Positions 59,112-64,000 of a stretch of DNA of 64,000 nt are shown one piece after another; within the stretch, counting starts at the first letter, position 1, and each line of letters opens with the position of its first letter. Origin of the DNA: Verrucomicrobiaceae bacterium (lineage in GTDB: Bacteria; Verrucomicrobiota; Verrucomicrobiia; Verrucomicrobiales; Verrucomicrobiaceae); the NCBI GenBank assembly GCA_016795485.1, contig JAEUHM010000032.1, positions 35,858 through 99,857 on the forward strand, given 5' to 3'. The notes under the pieces were generated by a model. That model searched no databases, was not told the origin of the DNA, and worked only from the letters and a program-made list of their open reading frames with translations. The translations under genes and the position numbers were made by a program.

Positions 59112-61769
59112 TTACTTCACTGAGGCGTTGATTTTGTCGAACTCATTTAGGCCACTGACCATCAAGAACAGGCAGCGCTCTTCACTGTGGTCTGCCCATA
59201 GCTTGCCCAGAAGTTCTTTTTCCTCGCTGTCATCGTTGGTGGAGCGATCCTTGCCCTTGTATTCCACCACCAACACACGCCCGTTGTGGAGTTGGATAAC
59301 AAAATCCGGATAAAATCGGTCTGTGCTGGTTTGGAGCCAGAACGAATGCGCTTCCTGCTTGTCCAGATTACGCACCCACCATTTCACTTCCGGGAGGCCG
59401 TCGATAAATTGGGCGCATAAAAACTCCTCTTTGATGGTGCCCTTCTCGGTCTCACACTCCAACTCGCCTACCTTCTCATAGTAGTGCTTCACAAACTCAG
59501 AACTGCGCGGACAGACGCTTTTGGCTGGATAGCTGTTCGGATCGTATACAAACTCGTATCCACATCCGACACGCAACTTCACCAGGGAGTGTTGACCGAA
59601 GAGCGCCATTTGATATTCGCCCCTTCGGGCTTCCTTTCTTAGTGTGGCGAGCCTCGCTTCGAGTTTACGCCGCAACTCAAAGCGCTCCCTCACCAGACGA
59701 CCCAGGGGCACTTGCTTCTGCACCTCATTGATGACTGCATTGAACCACGCCCTCGCCACATCAGCTTCCAGGTCATCATGCGGTATGTTCCGGTCCAGCC
59801 AGGACACCAGCTTCACCTCACTCCAGTTTTCTCTCACCTCGATCAGGCGTAGTTGCGCGCCCAACTCTGGGAGACGTCGGGTGATTACCTTGTCCCCTTC
59901 CACGTCTATGATTCCCGCATTCTCTTCGGCTTTCGCGTCAGCCAAGGTCGGCACATCATCTGTCTTGGGTGGCAATGGTGGACGCCATTCCGTCTCCAGC
60001 CATGACCCCTCATCGGTCGAAATCACCTTGCCGCCCAGCTCTAGCATCATCTGGGGCACCGCAAAGCGCTCCTGCCTCTCCGCTGGGCTGGTCATGATCG
60101 TCTCTTGTGTCGCTAGTTGATCCACTGCCGCCTTGATCAGTTCCTTCGCTTCCTCGCTCTGCACCGCAGATTGCAGTATCTTCAATGCCTTGCTGTCCGG
60201 TTTGCCCGTCAGCGTGATCACCTGTCTGGTCCCATCATACTTCAGCACATGCTTCTGCATTGCTGCCGGTAGAGCTTCCACTGACAGCCCCTCCGGCAGG
60301 TTCACCGTCACACTACGTTGTCCGCCAGCTTCTAAGTCGAATGCCGACTGCTTGCCTCGCTGCACAAAGAACTCCCTCGCCTCCTTCTTGTCGTAGCCAG
60401 ACTTCTTCACCAGTTGGTCACGCAGCAGATTGGCCGCTAGATAGAAGTGTGGACTGCGCACGAAGGCATATGCCTTGTTTAGAGCCTCGCGCTTTTTCTC
60501 CTTGGCGTTCGGCATCCTTAGCACTCGGCCCAGCATCTGCTCTACTGCGGTGGTGCTGCTCAGATTGGCTACGCTACACAGCACGTAGGCAAACGGGCAA
60601 TCCCAGCCCTCTTTCAGCGCGCTTTGCGTCACCACGTAGCGGACGGCGCAACTCTCGGCGTTCAAGTCCAGTCCCTTCAGGCCCTTCTCATCTCCCGTAT
60701 GCACCACGATTTGCGCCTCGGGGATGTAGTGTTCTTCCCTCAATGCTTTTTCAATCACCTCCACCGTTAGCGTTTCACGCTCCTTCGAGTGTGGCTCACC
60801 CTGAAACAAAAGAATGGGCCGTATATATTCTCCCGTCTCGTTCCGCTCCATCTCCGCCTCCTTTTCCAAATCACCCCGCATGGCTATCGCCGCTGCCACC
60901 ACCTCCTTGAATCCACTTTCCGCCACCAGCACTACAGGGAGCTTGATCATCTTCTCCGCTTTCAACTGCATGGCACTGACGCTGTGCAACACATTGCTGG
61001 GGGTGTCCTTCGCATCAGTGATAGGCGTAGCCGTCAGTTCCACAATAGCCCTTGGCTGAAACCTTTCCAACACCTGCAAACTCAGTTCACTCCTTGCATT
61101 GTGAGCCTCATCCACCACCACCAGCGGCCTGTGCATCCTTAGCACGTTAGCCAGGCTGTGGGGAAAGCCCTGTGGGAAGCTGTTCTTCAACTCTAAAGGA
61201 ATGTGGTCAAAGTGCCCCATCAACTGCCCGTTGTTGCCATACACCTTCCTGCCATCAGTAACTTCTACACGGTAGGCTTGGATGGTGGAGACGATCACGG
61301 TGGCTTTGCCAGCGATGATGCTTGGCTGGATGCCCAGCGCCTCCGGCCCATCAAATATTTCCACCTCACCCAGTTCCTCTTCCAGTATGCGCCGGATGGG
61401 GTGGCTCAGGTCCTTCATTTGCTTCACCGTCTGCGTTTTGATCGCCTCACTCGGCACCAGCCATAGCACCAGCGGCTTTTCCTCATTCAGCAGTTCGTCT
61501 TTGAAGACCCGGATAGCTCGCGCACCTATCACTGTCTTCCCTCCACCCGTTGGCACACGCAGGCAGACAAACGGCATATCCTGCGGCATCTCCGTACCAT
61601 TCTCCAGTCGCTGCACCTTGTTATAAGGATGCGAAATTCCATGCATCTTCTCTGTCACCTGCATGAAGGCTGTTTCCGGGTCGCCGCTCTCCCGGCACGC
61701 TCGCCAATACTGGCGTAGCGTCTCCAGCACTTCGTTCTGATAGGTCTTATGGCCGTAACGGTCGCTCAT
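59112..61769 (-). CDS. res: Type III restriction endonuclease, Res subunit (helicase-nuclease)
   Basis: An 885-aa restriction subunit starting at ATG 61769, which overlaps the mod stop (ATGA). An SF2 helicase domain has RVPTGGGKTVIGARAI (Walker A), VVVDEAHNARS (DEAH box), ELTATPITDA (motif III) and the C-terminal helicase motifs TQSALKEGWDCPF and QMLGRVLRMP. The C-terminal nuclease has PDFVIQLHNGRVLVVEYKGK, the PD-(D/E)xK core. Type III enzymes act as Mod-Res complexes that translocate or slide and cut away from an asymmetric site. All key motifs appear intact. The open frame upstream to 61925 lies within mod and is not used. Confidence 0.93.
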   Translation of the reverse strand: MSDRYGHKTYQNEVLETLRQYWRACRESGDPETAFMQVTEKMHGISHPYNKVQRLENGTEMPQDMPFVCLRVPTGGGKTVIGARAIRVFKDELLNEEKPLVLWLVPSEAIKTQTVKQMKDLSHPIRRILEEELGEVEIFDGPEALGIQPSIIAGKATVIVSTIQAYRVEVTDGRKVYGNNGQLMGHFDHIPLELKNSFPQGFPHSLANVLRMHRPLVVVDEAHNARSELSLQVLERFQPRAIVELTATPITDAKDTPSNVLHSVSAMQLKAEKMIKLPVVLVAESGFKEVVAAAIAMRGDLEKEAEMERNETGEYIRPILLFQGEPHSKERETLTVEVIEKALREEHYIPEAQIVVHTGDEKGLKGLDLNAESCAVRYVVTQSALKEGWDCPFAYVLCSVANLSSTTAVEQMLGRVLRMPNAKEKKREALNKAYAFVRSPHFYLAANLLRDQLVKKSGYDKKEAREFFVQRGKQSAFDLEAGGQRSVTVNLPEGLSVEALPAAMQKHVLKYDGTRQVITLTGKPDSKALKILQSAVQSEEAKELIKAAVDQLATQETIMTSPAERQERFAVPQMMLELGGKVISTDEGSWLETEWRPPLPPKTDDVPTLADAKAEENAGIIDVEGDKVITRRLPELGAQLRLIEVRENWSEVKLVSWLDRNIPHDDLEADVARAWFNAVINEVQKQVPLGRLVRERFELRRKLEARLATLRKEARRGEYQMALFGQHSLVKLRVGCGYEFVYDPNSYPAKSVCPRSSEFVKHYYEKVGELECETEKGTIKEEFLCAQFIDGLPEVKWWVRNLDKQEAHSFWLQTSTDRFYPDFVIQLHNGRVLVVEYKGKDRSTNDDSEEKELLGKLWADHSEERCLFLMVSGLNEFDKINASVK

Positions 61770-63433
61770 TTGTCGCGGATGGTGTAAGGGATTTGTTTGA
61801 AGACGATGCCCTCCTTCTTCAGCCGTGCAGGAGCCAGCCGTTGCGAGGTGCCGTAGATCACCGTTTGCTCGATGCCTGGATGCGCGGCATTCAACTCTTG
61901 AATTACCTCCAGCGTCTCCCGGCACAGCGCATTGCCGCCCGTGATGCTCTTATCCTTCAGAATACCGTTGTAGAGCAGGTAAACGGCGCGTCCATGATGG
62001 ATGCCTAGCAGCGGAGTTCTGGCAGACACCCGTTCTTTGGGCAGAGGTTCGCCTGTCTCCGTGAAATAAACATGCCGCGCCAGATCAGAGAAGCGTACCG
62101 TTTCACGAATGCACCCGTGATCATCGAACAACGCTTCCCCAAGTCTTGCAAACCGAAACCCGCCACCAAGTCCCGGAATCTCCAATCCCTTGTTATTCAC
62201 AAAGCCATTTAGAACCCTCTTAACTCGCTCTGCTGTGGCCTTCTCCGCAATGCTAAGTTTACTACTCTCCTGCTCTGCTGATTCGTGGGGCATTTGAATC
62301 ATGATGAATCGCCTAGGTTCTTCATCCGATCTCAGATTGTTAACCTTTAATACGCCGTGCCCCGTGGTGCCCGAACCGCCAAAACTATCAAGAACAATGT
62401 CGCCTGGCTTTGTCGCGATTTGAAGTATTCGCTCAATAAGTCGAGATGGCTTTGGCGTGGTATCAAAGGGAATGCTTTCAGGGAAAATCTCCAATAACTC
62501 TTTACTGGATTCATCGGTATTCCCCACTTCCTCGTGCGGCCACCACGTCCACGGAACCATTCCTTCGACTTCCGAGAGGTACCGAATGTAGTTGGGCTGC
62601 GAAGTGCCTTTTTTTCCATAGTAGATTCGGCCTTGGCGCTCGTACTCTTTGAAAGTTGCCTCTGCGATTCCCCAGCACCGACCTTTCGATGGTTTGAACT
62701 TCTTGCCTGTCGGACCTACAATAGTAAAGAACTGCTCAGGCGTTGCGTGACCATCTTGAGCCGTCAACGGAATTGGCCGCCACCTTCCCTTAGGATCATT
62801 ATTTGGATTCTTGTATACCTTCTCTTGCTTTCCAGTTGGCGGGATTTTGTTCCGTAGCTGTTTGAAGCGATCCTTGTCCATCGCATATACCAAGATGTAT
62901 TCATGAACATCCCCGATCGCTTCACGGTTTTCACGGGAATACCGCTTTTGCCAAACGTTGCATGCGACAAAACGTTCTCGCCCGAATATCTCGTCCATTA
63001 CAATCCGTAACAACCCGATCTCGGAATCATCCATTGATATCCAGATTGACCCGTCGTGTGAGAGCATTTCACGCAACAACACGAGCCTCGGATAAATCAT
63101 ACAAAGCCAGCGGTCATGACGATCAAGCGTTACGCCTTCCTTTCCGACCACCTCTCCTAGCCATCTCAATACAGCCGGACTCTTGACGTTATCGTTATAA
63201 ACCCACCCCTCATCCCCGGTGTTGTAAGGCGGGTCAATGTAAATGCATTTTACCTTGCCACGGTAATAAGGAAGCAGCGCTTTCAGCGCCAGCAGGTTGT
63301 CCCCTTCCACAATGAGGTTGCCGCTGCCGGGGTCTCCGCAGGCCAGTTCCGGCACGTCCTTTAGCAGGTGAAAGGGAACCTCCAGATGGTGATTGATGAC
63401 GGCTTCCTTGCCGATCCAGTTGAGAGTCGGCAT
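61766..63433 (-). CDS. mod: Type III site-specific DNA methyltransferase, Mod subunit
   Basis: A 555-aa adenine-N6-type methyltransferase of the beta class: the catalytic DPPYNTGDEGWVYND (motif IV) precedes the AdoMet-binding VLDSFGGSGTTGHGVL (motif I). The target-recognition region lies between, at about residues 200-300. It starts at ATG 63433 (MPTLNWIGKEAV) and is translationally coupled to res. It protects host DNA at the recognition site and gives the complex its specificity; the site cannot be predicted. Length is a little short of EcoP15I Mod but complete. The upstream 322-bp region contains four tandem 7-mers that could affect expression. Confidence 0.94.
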   Translation of the reverse strand: MPTLNWIGKEAVINHHLEVPFHLLKDVPELACGDPGSGNLIVEGDNLLALKALLPYYRGKVKCIYIDPPYNTGDEGWVYNDNVKSPAVLRWLGEVVGKEGVTLDRHDRWLCMIYPRLVLLREMLSHDGSIWISMDDSEIGLLRIVMDEIFGRERFVACNVWQKRYSRENREAIGDVHEYILVYAMDKDRFKQLRNKIPPTGKQEKVYKNPNNDPKGRWRPIPLTAQDGHATPEQFFTIVGPTGKKFKPSKGRCWGIAEATFKEYERQGRIYYGKKGTSQPNYIRYLSEVEGMVPWTWWPHEEVGNTDESSKELLEIFPESIPFDTTPKPSRLIERILQIATKPGDIVLDSFGGSGTTGHGVLKVNNLRSDEEPRRFIMIQMPHESAEQESSKLSIAEKATAERVKRVLNGFVNNKGLEIPGLGGGFRFARLGEALFDDHGCIRETVRFSDLARHVYFTETGEPLPKERVSARTPLLGIHHGRAVYLLYNGILKDKSITGGNALCRETLEVIQELNAAHPGIEQTVIYGTSQRLAPARLKKEGIVFKQIPYTIRDK

Positions 63434-63755
63434 CTCCTCAGCCCAGCCCTCCGGGTTGGAGGTTTGAGCGGAAGATTTTGGCGAAAAGGTTGTCTTTCCT
63501 GCCAGTTAGGCTAACATCTAGTCTCTGGCTATGACCGCGCCCTTGCTCCTTGCTCCTTGCTCCTTGCTGTTCGGCTCAACTCAGCAGCGCTTTCTCCTCC
63601 GGCTTGCCTTGCGTTAGGCTCCGGTTTTTCTTGCGTCTGATACGACGCCGGGGGCAGTTGGTCAGTCACGGACATACTCATGCGCGCCGATGGTGGGATA
63701 GAGACTCACTTTGCGCAATGTCCTTTTGCAGACGCGCCAGAGGTCAGGTTATCCC
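63434..63755. other. Divergent intergenic region between mod and the Xre-like gene
   Basis: This 322-bp region should hold the promoters for mod (minus) and the Xre-like regulator (plus). It contains four perfect tandem copies of CCTTGCT (63541-63568) and a weak A/T-rich patch near 63470-63480. Small open frames on both strands are not supported. No clear operator or -10/-35 pair is evident. Confidence 0.55.
63541..63568. repeat. Tandem 7-bp microsatellite (CCTTGCT x4)
   Basis: Four perfect copies of CCTTGCT lie 108 bp upstream of the mod start. Such simple repeats can gain or lose copies by slippage. Here the copy number is low and the tract is not inside the gene. Confidence 0.9.
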
Positions 63756-64000
63756 ATGGACAACGACACCATCCCACCCACAACACCACCTCCAGACGAG
63801 ATGGACCCGGAGTTTGGCATCTGGCTCTGCCAGCGCATCTGCCAAAAACTAAAACAGGCCCGTAAAGTGCAAGATGCCTCCGCTATGGAGGTCGCCACGC
63901 GCCCAGGGGCCTGCATCTCTGACCAGACCATCTACGACAACGAGCGGGGCGATAAGCTCAACCCCGGCCTCGCTCAGTTGACCCGCCATTCCCAGGCCCT
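63756..64000 (+). CDS. Xre/Cro-CI-like helix-turn-helix protein, 3' partial
   Basis: An open frame from ATG 63756 to the window edge, 81 codons with no stop. After a Pro/Thr-rich start (MDNDTIPPTTPPPDEMDPE), residues about 22-80 read as a Cro/CI-type HTH: LCQRICQKLKQARKV, then SAMEVA, the turn, SDQTIYDNERGDKLNPGLAQL, the recognition helix and following helix with the typical xxxYExG-like Tyr-Asp-Asn-Glu-Arg-Gly. A GAGG (63739-63742) lies upstream at a long spacing. It is divergent from mod-res and could be a controller of it, or simply a neighbour. The C-terminus is beyond the window. Confidence 0.65.
   Translation, partial: MDNDTIPPTTPPPDEMDPEFGIWLCQRICQKLKQARKVQDASAMEVATRPGACISDQTIYDNERGDKLNPGLAQLTRHSQA

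Noticed and set aside
63550..63852. 100-aa plus-strand frame at the right edge
   Set aside because: It overlaps the better-supported Xre-like frame and begins in the tandem 7-mer tract; it has no family features.

Overview
The gene content points to a member of the Verrucomicrobiota, most likely a Prosthecobacter/Verrucomicrobium-like member of the Verrucomicrobiales. This is inferred from gene families only, since the window has no rRNA or tRNA gene. Supporting families are a DUF1501 (Tat-exported) plus giant DUF1800 pair, very long secreted Calx-beta/propeller proteins, a type I sulfatase, planctomycete-type c-cytochromes, a PEP-CTERM protein, paired Gfo/Idh/MocA oxidoreductases, and a Ser/Thr kinase next to an ECF-like sigma factor. 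Coding density is high and genes lie on both strands.

Layout. 1-3.4 kb: end of a sulfite-reductase flavoprotein gene, then an MBOAT/AlgX-like pair for polysaccharide O-acetylation. 3.4-10.8 kb: housekeeping genes (HhH protein, trxB, ribE, rplM-rpsI with terminator) around an operon of a cyclic-nucleotide-binding protein, a dihaem cytochrome c and a sulfatase, plus an LRR lipoprotein. 10.8-20.2 kb: DUF1501 and a 2485-aa DUF1800 protein. 20.4-21.4 kb: a solitary MoxR ATPase. 21.5-32.1 kb: a minus-strand cluster with three exported caspase-fold (C14) proteins carrying different partner domains (YARHG, FGE/SUMF1-like, WD40), together with an M15 peptidase, an OmpA-like protein and a three-haem-site cytochrome with a DUF4384-like tail. 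32.2-41.0 kb: a 1992-aa secreted repeat protein, a sigma factor and a transmembrane kinase, bracketed by two nearly identical 321-bp direct repeats that each encode a 76-aa secreted Cys-rich peptide. 41-53.3 kb: metabolic and information genes (folA, a D-threonine-aldolase-like enzyme, a TrhO-RluA fusion, a PEP-CTERM protein, two Gfo/Idh enzymes, a 2-hydroxyacid dehydrogenase, a TraB/GumN-like protein, polA). 53.4-58.3 kb: a tightly overlapping operon of two WXG100-like small proteins, a coiled-coil protein and a 1296-aa membrane FtsK/EssC-like ATPase. 59.1-63.4 kb: a type III restriction-modification pair. At the right edge an Xre-like regulator runs off the window.

The strongest candidate for an under-described system is the 53.4-58.3 kb operon. 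It looks like a minimal type VII-secretion-like module (a membrane FtsK/SpoIIIE motor with two W-x-D-x5-F helical hairpin proteins) in a diderm bacterium. The exported multi-caspase cluster is second, and the TrhO-RluA fusion and the duplicated Cys-rich peptide loci also merit checking. Everything here comes from reading the sequence. No database search was run, so family assignments rest on motifs and the domain positions of long proteins are approximate.
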